A stretch of 64,000 nucleotides of DNA from Orobanche coerulescens (GCA_033398695.1 CM065817.1:70048001-70112000), one strand, 5' to 3'; shown: positions 25,583 through 35,670, counted from the stretch's first letter. Notes: a model not told the origin generated them from the sequence alone. Numbers and translations are program-made.

Positions 25583-25731
25583 GCATACAAAGCCAATGTC
25601 ATCTGTCCTAACAAACACCAATCTGATCCGGAGAAGTTCTACAAGAATCAACTCCTCGAAAGTGAGACTTATATTGGTGGGCATGTGGAGTGCCTAGAAA
25701 GTGGGGATTTCAGATCTGATCACAATAGTTA
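25583..25731 (+). pseudogene. Captured DNA polymerase epsilon catalytic subunit fragment
   Basis: After an intron-like stretch ending TTTGCAG, an open frame reads [16 protein letters not shown] and then [15 protein letters not shown], ending soon after at FRSD and a stop. The second motif matches the SETYVGGHVEALESG-type segment of the eukaryotic polymerase epsilon catalytic subunit (POL2/POLE). It is one exon piece of a very large protein and is not functional. It lies about 350 bp after the isoamylase fragment in the same orientation, making the CACTA a carrier of two unrelated genes. The match is from memory of the family, so moderately sure. Confidence 0.65.
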
Positions 25732-26050
25732 GATTCTTGTCAGATGCATCAAAGAAGATTGCAACTGTAGTGATTGTTTCAACGGCAACTATGGGAACGA
25801 TTGTGCATGGTCATGCATTGGTGGACTTTTAACGTAAAGTTCTAGTAATTAACGTCGTTCCAGGAGAAGAGGGACAAAGTTTGTTTATGAATTTGAACAA
25901 ATAATGAATTTAATTAGTGCATTGTGTGATATTTAAATGATGTGGGCGTGGTGATATTGGAATTTGTGTTATTTATAGTTGATTAGTTAATAATTGTACA
26001 AGTATGAAAAAAATTAAAGAAAAAATATTTAGAAAAATTATATTATTGTT
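25732..26050 (+). other. CACTA interior, unassigned
   Basis: Between the polymerase fragment and the right subterminal repeats. A short exon-like start (ATTCTTGTCAGATGCATC...) is followed by AT-rich sequence. I cannot assign it. Confidence 0.4.
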
Positions 26051-26054
26051 GTTA

Positions 26055-26435
26055 AATTATGTCCGATTTATCACTACTAAAGGAGGTGACAAAATTAGAA
26101 GTCACGGTGTCACCTCCAACAGCGGTGACAAAGTTGGATAGTCATTGTTCATAGAGGTGACAATATGAGGTGACAAATAAAGATATTTGTCACCTTCATG
26201 GGCAGTGACAAATTAAAAGAGTTGTCACCTCCCATGACAGTGACAAATACAGTGACTAAAGTTTTTTATGTACCCTTTTTTAGGTGTAAATTTAGCGGTG
26301 ATAATCGAATTTTGTCACCTCCAGTAGCAGTGACAAAGGAATTTCTCACCCCCAAAAATGTCACCTTCAATAGCAGTGACAAAAGTCATTTGTCACTGCT
26401 TTTGAAGGTGACAAATCGGCCATTTTGGTGTAGTT
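26055..26435 (+). repeat. 3' subterminal and terminal repeats of the CACTA
   Basis: At least ten GTGACAAA/TTTGTCAC words in alternating orientation, then the 3' inverted terminus GGCCATTTTGGTGTAGT. Confidence 0.8.
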
Positions 26436-27664
26436 TAGGAATCCACAATTCAAGATCACAACGACATCAATCGGAAAATCCCCAAATTAATCGAAGTCAA
26501 CCCCAAGGGTTCTTGAAATAATTCCCAAAATAGCCATTAAATCTGTAGGAATATATTTATCCAAGGTAGATAATCCATATCTAACATATTCCAACAATAA
26601 TCCAAGCTTACATGAAGAAATCGGAAGGAACAACCCAAAAAACCGAAATTCTAGATCCAAGAGATTAATACCTTAGATTCGATATTTGAAGGTGATGAAA
26701 TGATGATTACTGCGGATTATACGCTTGAAGATGATGATTGATGATTACACCTCGAAGAATACTCTCCAAATCGCTCCAAATCGCCCGGAACCGATGAGAG
26801 AATGAGAAGAAATGACAAATGACGAAATCTGGGCTACACTTTCCAATTTATAGAAATTCAAGTTTAGCGCGCGCTAGCCCCAGTTCTTAGCGTGCGCTAA
26901 CGGGTATTATGGTAAGTCCAGTACTCACTGTCCGACAACGGTAGCGCGCGCTACGTACCTTTTGTAGCGTGCACTACGGCTGAACACTTAGCGTGCGCTA
27001 AACCCAAAATGTTAGCGCGCACTAATGAATTATCTGATGCCCAGTACTGGAGTCCAGAACCTTCTGTCCTCTGATCTGATCGCGGTAGCGTGTGCTACAA
27101 TCAATATTTAGCGTGCGCTACAATATCGTTTGCGTACGCTAAAAACCTCTCATAGCGCGCGCTATGAATCAATCCAATGCAGTCCAGTAGCCACTGGACT
27201 CAACCTGATTCGACCTTAGCGCGCGCTATACCGACTGCATAGCGTGCGCTACTCCGGCCTACTAGTGCGCGCTACTTACCATTCGTAGCGTGCGCTACAT
27301 ATAACTCACCTGCAGTCCAGTGCCTTCTGGACTGCAGCCAGGACAACATTAGCGTGCGCCAATGCTGAATGGTAGCGTGCGCTACCTGTACTCAATTAGC
27401 GCGCGCTAAAGAGAGTACGTAGTGTGCGCTACTCCTCACACACAGCCCACCATGAAGATGAAAATGATGATACGCTCGGCCCGACTTTCCAACCGGGTTG
27501 AATGATGAAATAACACTGATACGCGATACCAATATACTCCGAACGGTGAATACAATGAATGAAATGAACGATGAATGATCATTAATGAGTGAAAAATTAC
27601 TGAGTGACAATTACTGAATGATAAATACTGAACGATAATGACTGAATTACAATTGGGTATTACA

Positions 27665-28218
27665 CCGAGGCGATCGTGTACCGATCTCCTGACTCCGCTG
27701 TTGCCGACCTCGGTTCTTTAGTGAGGAGGAACCAGATGGATGGTCGGCCTTCTGGGAGTCGGATACGCCGAACTCCTGGTGACGGACTCCAGCTCCGTCG
27801 ACTCGTGGCTGGGGCCGAACTGCCTCAGTCGCCATGACAGGTCGCTTCATAGGCGATCGAAAACAGAGGTGCCCCGGCTGGCGAGCGCCTCTTCTTGCGA
27901 ATGGGAGCCTCCTGGCGATCTCTCGGTCAGTGATGCCTTGAACTTCCGTTTGGTCATGCGGCGGATGGCCGAGGGGGTTATAGCGGGAGGCACATCGAGG
28001 GCACTCCGTCGCTCCTGTAGGATGGTCAAGGCCTTTTCGATCTGTTCCGAGGTTTGGCACTGATCGAGCGAGAGGCTTGGGCCGTCCCTCAGGGGTGGGA
28101 TCGAGAGTCTCGGACCGCGGCGGCTACCCTCCGCCATCAGCTGTGGCTCGGACTGAGACGGAATGAGGCGTCTGGCGGATCGGCCAGTGGATTTCTTTGA
28201 CGAGGAGGCAGAAGTCAT
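27665..28218 (-). pseudogene. Gag, N-terminal part, of gag-only element copy 2
   Basis: Starts at 28218 (MTSASSSKK) and is open for 123 residues to a TGA near 27847. The same frame continues with one more stop (TAA near 27720) to the chromovirus insertion site at 27669, and matches the frame of the C-terminal part at 13569-12894. Both stops could be C-to-T changes of CGA and CAA. An alternative frame (from about 28060) is stop-free over the second half, so a frameshift is the other explanation. The protein is basic and Ser/Arg-rich with no recognised domain in this half. Confidence 0.65.
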
Positions 28219-28329
28219 GATTCTGAAAGCTTTCTCTGAAGAACAGTGAGCATTTCTTCAGGTATATGCCCCGGAGAACAGTGAGTGTTCTTCGAGACGG
28301 TAGGAATAAAAATGAGGGTTAGATGCCCT

Positions 28330-28343
28330 CCTTCTAGCGCCAA
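28330..28343 (-). other. Primer-binding site of gag-only element copy 2
   Basis: Minus strand TTGGCGCTAGAAGG next to the 5' LTR. It resembles the TTGGCGCC-type sites of Tat-like gypsy elements, not the initiator-Met type. Confidence 0.6.
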
Positions 28344-28344
28344 T

Positions 28345-29402
28345 TGTTGTTGCCCAAAATATTATCCGAAGATGAATATTGCTGGAATGGTCGAGCAACA
28401 GCAAATTGCGAGAGCACATCCGAGGGAATGGAAAAAACACAAGATTTGCTGGGTTTGTTAGGCCCAAGCTTGAATGCTCTCGCGAGATGTTATTAATACA
28501 AATATTTGTGGATACAAGTATTAATGTAAGAATCTAATTACAATGAGTGTAAAAGATCCTATTATCTAGCTCTTGAGTGAAGCTTTGGTGTTCTTGCTCT
28601 CTGGCGATCGACTTTCGTGTAAGAGATGCTGAGAGATAAGAAAGAACCGAGAGATAGCTGTTGCCAAGAGTGAGAAAATCCAGAAGAAGTCCGAGATTTG
28701 GAGAGACTGGATTGTTCAGCGGGGAAAATCCGGGGGCTGTCCAAGTGCAGGCAGCCTTCTATTTATACGGGCTGAGATGCCTTGTTTTCTGGCGGGCGAT
28801 CGCCTTTCGTGCAATATAATAATGGGGTGATCGTCTTTATGCCACATGGGCTGTCTGTCTAAAGCTTGCGGCTGCTGCTGGCAGCCAGCTGTGCGGTCCA
28901 ATGAGGAGCCGGCACGTGTCTTGAGTTGCTGTCACGGGCAGTCCCACTGACACCTTTCGGCGGGCCTGTCGGCTGGTGGAAAGATGCTGACAGGTTGTGG
29001 TCAATGATTCATGAAACGCGGATCTTGTCTCTGAACTGCACATGGGTGCTGTTTTGAGGTTCGGCTTTCGCTGACTGGACGATCATTGGCTTCGTGTGGC
29101 ATAAGGCGGTCGTCGGCTGGTCGGCTACCAGGAGTCGATCGCCAAGCGCCGAGAGACGATCGTCTTAGATGTCGATCGCTCGGCACCGGGACTTATCCTG
29201 GGACTTTCGGTCGTCAGCTCGTCGGCCACCAGGAGTCGATCGCCAAGTACTGAGAGACGATCGTCTTGGATGTTGATCGCTCGGCACCGGGACTCGCCCT
29301 GGGACCTTCGGTCGGCCGATCCGCCTGGGCTGCTGGACTTCGGCTTGGTCGCCCGGTCTCTGAGGCGATCGCCTGTCGAGACGTATAATTCTCGACACAA
29401 CA
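28345..29402 (-). repeat. 5' LTR of gag-only element, copy 2
   Basis: Pairs with 10944-12002; the two differ by few substitutions, so insertion is young relative to array A. It ends CTCGACACAACA and is followed by the CCATG target copy at 29403-29407. Confidence 0.92.
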
Positions 29403-29454
29403 CCATGATCTTTAGCAAAATAAATAGCATTTAAATAAGTATTGGGGCGTTACA
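29403..29454 (-). repeat. LTR A5, right piece with CCATG target copy
   Basis: Continues LTR A5 after the gag-only element and ends GGGGCGTTACA at 29454. In element orientation this is the 5' end of the A5-to-A1 run. Confidence 0.88.
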
Positions 29455-29511
29455 TATAGCGTACGTCAAAGGCCTTACGTACGTTAAGATTGGGACTTAA
29501 CCTACGTATTA
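29455..29511. repeat. Orphan dyad-word fragment between LTR A5 and A6
   Basis: These 57 bp are absent from the other array A junctions. They contain TAGCGTACGT, TTACGTACGTTA and CCTACGTA about 18-25 bp apart, like the degenerate words at 49435-49515 in LTR B. It may be a remnant of an LTR in which array A landed. Confidence 0.5.
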
Positions 29512-30651
29512 GCCTGAAAAACATAAATGACGAGGTGTGAGTACGCGAGCATACTCAGTGAGATTAGACCCTTATAAATCGTCAAAATCATGTTGTGTAA
29601 TGCACATAAAACATTCTTATCTGTGTGAGACTCGTCTCGAATTTTTTTCATTCTTTCGACCCCTCGCGGGTCGTCATGTTACACGACACAACGATGACCG
29701 TAACATATTAAAACAGTATAACCTCACCTCGTTTGCTGAAATGTTGAAATATCTTCCTTTGAATTTGGCTCGGTTGTCCTTCTTGGATCCTGGGTACATT
29801 GCTCCTAGCACTTGAAAGTACTTTTTCATATTTCCGGCCATAAATTCTTGATGTAAAATCTGAAATCTCTTTGGGGACTTTTATCAAACACCTTGGAAAA
29901 ACTGTCAAATTTGAGCTTCTTGTTTAATCGGGCTTTTTGATGGCATTTAAATTATTGGAAGGAAAATATGTTACGGGCGTTTTAAAGTAGAGGTCCACAG
30001 CTTCAAAATGATATATGATATGTACAAAAGCACGTCAGGGAACATGTATAAATAGGGGCTCAAAGTCGGTTGAAAATCAACTTTACCCGGACAGCTGGCC
30101 GAGAAGCTTCTGTCGGTCTTGACCGACCTTATCCGGACAGCTTGCCGAGAATTTTCTGTCGGTCATGACCGATCTTATCCGGACAGCTGGACAGCCTTAT
30201 CCGGATAATGGTCGAGAAGCTTCTGTCGGCCGTAACCGGCAGCTGTCGGTAGGCATGTCCGGCGGTAACCGGTAGATGTCCGTCAAATTGGCTCGGCCGG
30301 TTCGACCCCTTCCCAGTGTCCAAATTCGATTTTCCGACCTGTTCCGGATACGTCAGAGTTAAATCTTCGATATGCTCGGAACGGATTTTCGATAATAATA
30401 ATAAAATAATTTAATATTATTTTTGCAATATAAGTGTTTTGTAATGAAATTTTATCGTATCAAAATCGTCGGAACTTTTCGATATCACTTTCAGAAATTC
30501 TAAAAATGATCCTTAATCGTTTCCTTTTAAGTCATTCATTTTATGCTAGGAACGTATCGGTCCAAGTATCAGACAACCTGTAAATATTAAAATCAAAATC
30601 CGTGATCTTTAGCAAAATAAATAGCATTTAAATAAGTATTGGGGCGTTACA
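29512..30651 (-). repeat. LTR A6, truncated
   Basis: Lacks about the first 320 bp (plus-strand left end) of a full family A LTR and ends GGGGCGTTACA. A short internal deletion is visible near 30513. Confidence 0.85.
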
Positions 30652-31235
30652 ATCCTCCCCCCCTTTAAAAAATTTCGTCCTCGAAATTGAGCTTCGTAAA
30701 GAACTTTGAAAATCTATATCAAACTTTGTATGAGTATTTTCATCAATAACTTTAAAAATATTGTGTCAGCAAAAATCACTTTGAAACCTTTCTTTGTAAT
30801 CATATTTTGTTCCTTTCGGATAACATTTAAACTTTCACATATCCTTTCAGATCTTCTGCCGACACAATCATTCTATACTCATACCAAAAATTTTAAGTTT
30901 TCATAAAAGAGTGAATACTTGAAAACATTACCTCGGAGTCGACGTTGGGCAGCAGCAATGAACAACATATTCTCCCGGAAATATAATCATACTGTAATTA
31001 TTCGTTATACTTTTAAAAATAAGAAAGTTTTGAAATATCTTGTTTTGTATAAGTAAATCTTTTTTTTTAAACCTCCTTAATTGTATAGTCCCATACCTAC
31101 ACAGTCTTGGAATACCTCTCATTCTGGTGAGAATTTGGTTCAGTCATGTCCCCCTCCGCCTAGAAGCCTTGTCAGGAGCCGCTCGTTGTCCGAGCCATTT
31201 TTCTTATTGCACCGGCGATCACTCCCCTTTCTCGG
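30652..31235 (-). mobile_element. Array A internal region, partial
   Basis: Matches the internal regions from the purine tract to within the 59-bp duplication, then stops at CTCGG where LTR X begins. The primer-binding site is therefore displaced out of view. Confidence 0.85.
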
Positions 31236-33292
31236 TGTAATACCCGTAATTTTGATTTCCGGTAATTTCTTTTTTTTCGGCGGAAGTCCGTTTTGACGAC
31301 TCTATCATGACCGTTTCGTTATTCTGAGAATGATTAATTCTACACTTTTTGATATCCGAGTTCGTTTTGGTGTCATTTTGTTGAGTTCCGTGCTTTTTAG
31401 CGACTTTTCCGCACTTGAGTCCGATTATTGCGAATCTCATTCGAAACTGCTGTTTCGAGTTTCCCGTAAGTCCATTTAACTTTTTTAGACGTGTTGTGAA
31501 CTTCAGTTTGGTTACTCGATCACGTATCGTGATTTTCGGGCGTTTTGGGCCATTTTGTAATTTACCCAAAGTTATGGGTATCCGTATCTGTATTTGTTGT
31601 CTCGACCCTTTTCTTGGTCGCGCATGATTAATTGTTGCGTTATGTTTTCATTTCGGGTCGTTGATGTTGTCCGCGAGCTTTTTGTCGTGTTCGTTCCGTA
31701 TGTTTTCGGAAATCGAGTCGTCGGGTCATAGCGGCTGAGCAGCTGGCCGGACGGTGGCGGGTCCTGGCCGGACGGTTGGGGGCACTGGCTGGGCTGACGC
31801 AGCAGGAACCGGCGTAGCGCACGCTACTGCCGGAGGACTGCGTGCGCTAACCGGCAGGAGTAGCGCACGTTATGCGGCCGACCGACGCACGCTAGCGGGC
31901 CGAGGCAGTAGGGCAGTGGGGTACTGGACTCGGGTGGATCGGCAGGTAGCGCACGCTAGTGCCGGACACTACGTACGCTATGACCGGAAGGTAGCGCATG
32001 CTACAGCCGAAAGGCTGCACGCGCTACCTGGACGAGCAGTGTTTCTGGATTGCGGCCTGGGCCGATAGCGTACGCTAGCTCGGCGGCCTAGCGCACGCTA
32101 GGCTGCACCTGTATAAATGTGACAGAGCAGTCACATTTTCTCTCGTTTTTCATTTCCTCTCTTTCTCTTCCGCGGCTGGAGACTTGGAGATATTGGAGCC
32201 ATGATGTTTGTCAACAAATCCATGAAGTTCTTGAGTTCATATCATTGTTTGATCATCCTATATAATCCTTTGATCCAGCGAATCAAGGTAATCTCTTCTT
32301 AGAACCCTAAATTCTTGAATTTTGGGTTTTTTGCGTTTTTGTCCGATTCGTTCCGTATTGTTGATTAATTCATGATGGGTATGATTAATCTTGGTAATAT
32401 TCTTGTGTTTAACATCATTTAATCCATTGTTCTTCATCGAATCGAAGTATATTTCTTTATTTCCTTCGAATCGACTTTTTTGGGGATTTGTTCTCGATCT
32501 CGTTTTGCATCCGGTTTTGATGGATCGATTGTGGTTAAATGATGTTGTTAAACATATTCTATGGATTGTATATCCATATTTCTACTTGGAATTCCGTTTT
32601 CGTGTTTTGTCGGGACGAATCGTGTTCTTGGCCGTTATGGGGGGAAACACTTGAACTTTCGTCATTCGTTCTTTGAATTTAACGGCTTTAAGTCGTGCTA
32701 TGGTATTCATTTTCATTGTTGTTATTGTCCTTCGTAGTTTATTATCGCGAGTTGACGTTCGGTGGAGTCGGCGGGTTCGTAGTCGGTTCATGCCAACCTA
32801 CTTCGGTCGAATCTCCGCGATGTGGTTATTCGAGGCAAGTACCTTGATCATACGCTTCTCGTTTTGTGGATATGATTGATCGGTGGTCGTCTTGGTGTGT
32901 TAGTTTGGTTATTTTAAAATGAATTTCCAAAATATTTGTTTTGGCCTCGTTAAAGGCCCTCTTCCAAAAATGAGTGTGTGTTTTGTGAATGGTGTGTTTT
33001 GGGAATTGATTATGATTTGATTATTTTGAACGTCGAAGGCTTTGATGATACCCCTGGTGTTTAAAGTATGGAATTGTGTATTCCGTATTTAATATTGTTA
33101 TTGTGTTTTGAAGAGTTTGATAATGGTGTCGGATAAGTGGCCATCTCTAGTAAGTATTCTTGATGAGCTTATATTCTTAGCATAATAGTATTGCATGAGT
33201 AACGTGTGTGTGTGTATGCTCACTACGGGTTAGATCCGACGGGGTCTCGGTAGGGGTCCACAGAGGCGTGGGTCCGCGAGCTTGCTTTTAAC
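31236..33292 (+). repeat. LTR X, chromovirus-type, truncated by nested insertion
   Basis: Begins TGTAATACCCG inside an array A internal region. It carries a dyad-word array (31815-32100), a TATA box (TATAAAT, 32112-32118) and a likely splice donor CAAG/GTAATC near 32288. The text around 32520-32580 (TATGGATTGTATATCCATA) also occurs near 62005 in the 61148 LTR, so the two are related. It is broken at 33292 by the next LTR; the rest would lie beyond the window. Confidence 0.7.
31815..32100 (+). promoter_or_regulatory. Dyad-word array TAGCGCACGCTA, 4+4+2, upstream of TATA
   Basis: Words start near 31815, 31839, 31861, 31883, then 31947, 31970, 31992, 32015, then 32065 and 32089, with spacers of about 50 and 40 bp between groups. 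The last pair ends about 12 bp before the TATA box. This matches the layout of the inner chromovirus array in the same transcriptional direction. Confidence 0.8.
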
Positions 33293-33712
33293 TGTAATAC
33301 CCGGTTGTAATTCAGTCATTATCATTCAGTAACTTCATTCGGTATTTATCACTATGAAATTTTTCACTTGATAATAATCATTCATCTGTGTTCATCGTTC
33401 GGAATAACTTCGAGTTGTGTATCGATATCATTCATTGTTTCAACCTTACTCGGGAAACGAGAAAAGAGTATTATCTTGACTATCATAATTGATTCATTAG
33501 TCGTTGTTGACGTTGGAGTTCATGTCATTTCAAATCTTCTCATTGTTCAAATTGTGTTATGTTGGGCAAACCCTTGTAATCATTGCTTGGAACCACCGTG
33601 TTGGGGTTTCCGCACTTCCATTTCGTGTTATTGTTTCCCAAATATTGATTCCTATTGCTTTTATTCTCTTCTCGGATCATTTTTCATCATTTTAGGACCA
33701 AGGGGGGTGTGG

Positions 33713-34012
33713 GCCGCGGCACAAGGAGTGTGCGCCGCGGCACACACATATTCGATTTTAGCCGCGGCACATGCAGTGTGCCGCGGAACATGCCGCGAGG
33801 GGCGGCACTGCTGCGAGTCACTGCCGCGGCACACTCGTCCGGGCCGCGGCACACTCATGTTGCAACTTATCGGCCAACCCGTCTGTACCGTGTGCCGCGG
33901 CACATGCCGACGGGGCCGCGGCACACTGCCGAGTCACTGCCGCGGCACACTCGTTCGGGCCGCGGCACGCTGCCGATCACTGGGGGCAGATTTGGCCCTG
34001 TGCCGCGGCATA
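33713..34012 (+). promoter_or_regulatory. Dyad-word array GTGCCGCGGCAC upstream of TATA
   Basis: GCCGCGGC cores start at 33713, 33734, 33761, 33823, 33843, 33894, 33915, 33939, 33959 and 34003, with degenerate copies near 33780 and 33792. Steps inside groups are mostly 20-27 bp. One isolated word sits nearest the TATA-like sequence. A long cysteine-rich reading frame crosses this array but is an artefact of the repeat. Confidence 0.8.
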
Positions 34013-35099
34013 CAGAGCAGTCAGCGCTATAATTGTGTTTTTTCTGCGAGTTCAACTCATTTTTTCCATTTTTCTTCAACTCATCCGAGAGAGAAGGCTT
34101 GAGGGGGAGGATATTCATCATCAATCACTTGAGTATTCATTTTTCATCATTTTCATTCGGTTATGGAGCTCGGATTGTCGATCTAACGCGATTGCATCGG
34201 ATTAAAGTACTTGGATCTTCAAAGGTAATTTCTCCAACATCTTGGATTTGATTTTGTTTTGAGATATGATGTTTTGGATGTTAAAATCATGTTGTATGAA
34301 GTGAAATACACATGATTATGGATATGTTTGATTATTCATTAGATTATTGAAGGATTATTCAAGAACACTTTGAATGTTGTGTTGGATTTGGGCGTTTTCG
34401 ATTAATTGTTGTTGAAATCACGATTTTGGATATTCATGTCGGATTTTTGATCGTATTGAAGATGTTTTGTTGGTTGAAAACACTTCTTGGGGATTTGATG
34501 TTGGTATTATTGAGGTTTGATCATAAACAATCGAAGTTTGGCCACAAAGTGTTCGATATAATGCCCCAATGAACTTGGTTTAATCGTATCGACGTTTTGA
34601 GTTCGTTATATTCGTGTTCGATTCGTATATTGAACGGATTGTTGGTAATTGTATTATTCAAGGTTGTTCGAGCGGCCGATAATTTCATTAAGGACGTTGA
34701 TCGTGGAAGTACCTTCTCGCCTTCGGTTTGAGGCAAGTTTTATACTTGTACTAGTCAATGAGATTAATCTCATCATATATGTGTATGAATGTGTTGTATC
34801 ATTCCGAGACTTAGTCTCTTCATGAATTCATTAATATTAAGAGATCGTTTGATACGATACCTTTTGGGAACTATGCCAAATGTTTATTATTGTCCGTTAA
34901 TGGCCGATTCAAGGCATTGTGATACTCGTTATTAATGTCATTGTCGATAGCCGGTTCGCGGTATCGCTGTGTCGATTGTTGTTAACATTGATGTCAATCT
35001 AAGACATCGTTCAGATCATTGTTATTTCTGTTGGGGTTGTCATTAAAACTATATTGGCCGATTAAAGGCAATGGCGTATTCATTTCTCATCTTCGTCAT

Positions 35100-35360
35100 C
35101 GGTCACCGATCAAAGGTGCCGAGGCATCCTTCGTATCATTGTCATCGATTGGCCGTTCTCAGGTAAATCGAAATGTTCAATCATTCACCATATCATTGTT
35201 ATCGATTGACCGTTCTAAGGCAATCAAGGTATTCAATCATTCATCGTATCATTCGTATCGATTGGCCATTCTAAGCCAATCGAAGCGCTCAATCATTCAT
35301 GGAATCATCCACTGCATCATTGTTATCGGTTGGCCAACCTAAGGCAATCGAGGTGTTGAA
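35100..35360 (+). repeat. Tandem repeat of about 57 bp with hairpin TCGATTGGCC...AAGGCAATCGA
   Basis: About four imperfect units; each can fold TCGATTG against CAATCGA. Related units occur at 62660-62960. Confidence 0.75.
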
Positions 35361-35439
35361 TTGGGACTGTCGAGGACGGTGCCTATCCGTGTGTTACTGT
35401 CATCGTGTTGGCCGACTCAAGGCAGCACACTATCATTCA

Positions 35440-35670
35440 TTGTGATACGGCCCGTCTTTGTGGCCGGCCCTAATTGTGATACGGCCGTGCGTGGCCGGCC
35501 CTAATTGTGCTGCGGCCGTGCGGTGGCCCGGCTAATTTTGATACGGCCGTGCGTGGCCCGGCCCTAATTGTGATACGGCCGTGCGTGGCCCGCCCTAATT
35601 GTGATACGGCTTCGTGCCGTGGCTTCGGCCCTAATGGTGATACGGCTTCGTGCCGTGGCTTTGGCCCTAA
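35440..35670 (+). repeat. Minisatellite, 30-36 bp unit GTGATACGGC...GGCCCTAATT
   Basis: About seven units with length variation, GC-rich, each with short inverted repeats such as GGCTTCGTGCC. The same unit recurs at 63198-63376. Confidence 0.8.

Larger units (their letters stand above)
22442..26435 (+). mobile_element. Non-autonomous CACTA transposon carrying host gene fragments
   Basis: The 5' end CACTACACCAAAATGGCCGA and the 3' end, complementary apart from the last base (T where G is expected), form terminal inverted repeats of about 30 bp. A 3-bp target duplication TAG flanks it (22439-22441, 26436-26438). The left LTR of the host element shows the empty site at 14842-14848. GTGACAAA words in both orientations crowd 22460-22660 and 26060-26415, as expected for subterminal transposase-binding repeats. 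No transposase gene is inside. The interior holds at least two unrelated gene fragments, as in Pack-CACTA elements. Confidence 0.93.
13575..27664 (-). mobile_element. Ty3/gypsy chromovirus (Tekay-like), full length, with CACTA in one LTR
   Basis: Left LTR 13575-15967, internal 15968-21176, right LTR 21177-27664 (CACTA at 22442-26435). LTR ends are TGTAACACCCC and GGGTATTACA and the target duplication is CCGAG. Minus-strand order is primer-binding site, Gag with two CCHC knuckles, protease, reverse transcriptase, RNase H, integrase, C-terminal chromodomain, purine tract. This order plus the chromodomain and the TTTCGGGGACGAAAC stretch before the purine tract point to the Tekay/Del lineage. The element is not autonomous now because the polyprotein has stops, a deletion and a frameshift. 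Confidence 0.93.
21177..27664 (-). repeat. Right (5') LTR of inner chromovirus, split by CACTA
   Basis: Collinear with 13575-15967 apart from the CACTA at 22442-26435 and an extra stretch at about 27469-27556 absent from the left LTR. Array words at about 26866-27435 repeat the 2+4+4+4+4 layout with scattered substitutions. The TATA box is at about 26844-26853 on the minus strand. Confidence 0.92.
10944..29402 (-). mobile_element. Gag-only LTR retrotransposon (TR-GAG type), copy 2, with nested insertion
   Basis: Paired LTRs (10944-12002 and 28345-29402) have TGTTG/CAACA ends and are bounded by a perfect 5-bp target duplication CCATG. Without the nested chromovirus (13575-27664 and its CCGAG duplicate), the internal region is only about 2.2 kb and encodes a Gag-like protein with no protease, reverse transcriptase or integrase. 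Primer-binding site (28330-28343) and purine tract (12003-12020, minus strand AGCTGGGGGGCAAT) are present. Known TR-GAG elements have this layout. It would need enzymes from an autonomous partner, likely Tat-like judging by the TTGGCGC primer site, but that is inference. Confidence 0.9.
1562..31235 (-). mobile_element. Array A: head-to-tail LTR-internal-LTR tandem of a non-autonomous retrotransposon
   Basis: Five LTR copies (A1 partial, A2, A3, A4, A5) alternate with four internal regions with period about 2.2 kb, each LTR serving both neighbours. A sixth, truncated LTR (A6) and a partial internal follow at 29512. LTR ends are TGTAACGCCC and GGGCGTTACA, a 10-bp inverted repeat. Each internal has, on the minus strand, a primer-binding site TGGTATCGGAGC resembling initiator-Met tRNA and a purine tract before the next LTR. 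No gag or pol reading frame is present. Units differ by private substitutions, so this is a real tandem rather than one unit repeated by assembly. Insertions at 1-1561, 10944-29402 and 31236 interrupt it. Confidence 0.85.

Noticed and set aside
27647..28060. 137-residue minus frame overlapping the gag-only Gag
   Set aside because: It crosses the chromovirus LTR boundary at 27664, so its end is artificial. Its second half could be a shifted gag frame, which is noted under the Gag entry.
33368..34102. 244-residue cysteine-rich plus-strand frame
   Set aside because: It spans LTR U3 and its second half is the translated GCCGCGGCAC repeat; stop codons are simply rare in that GC-rich array.
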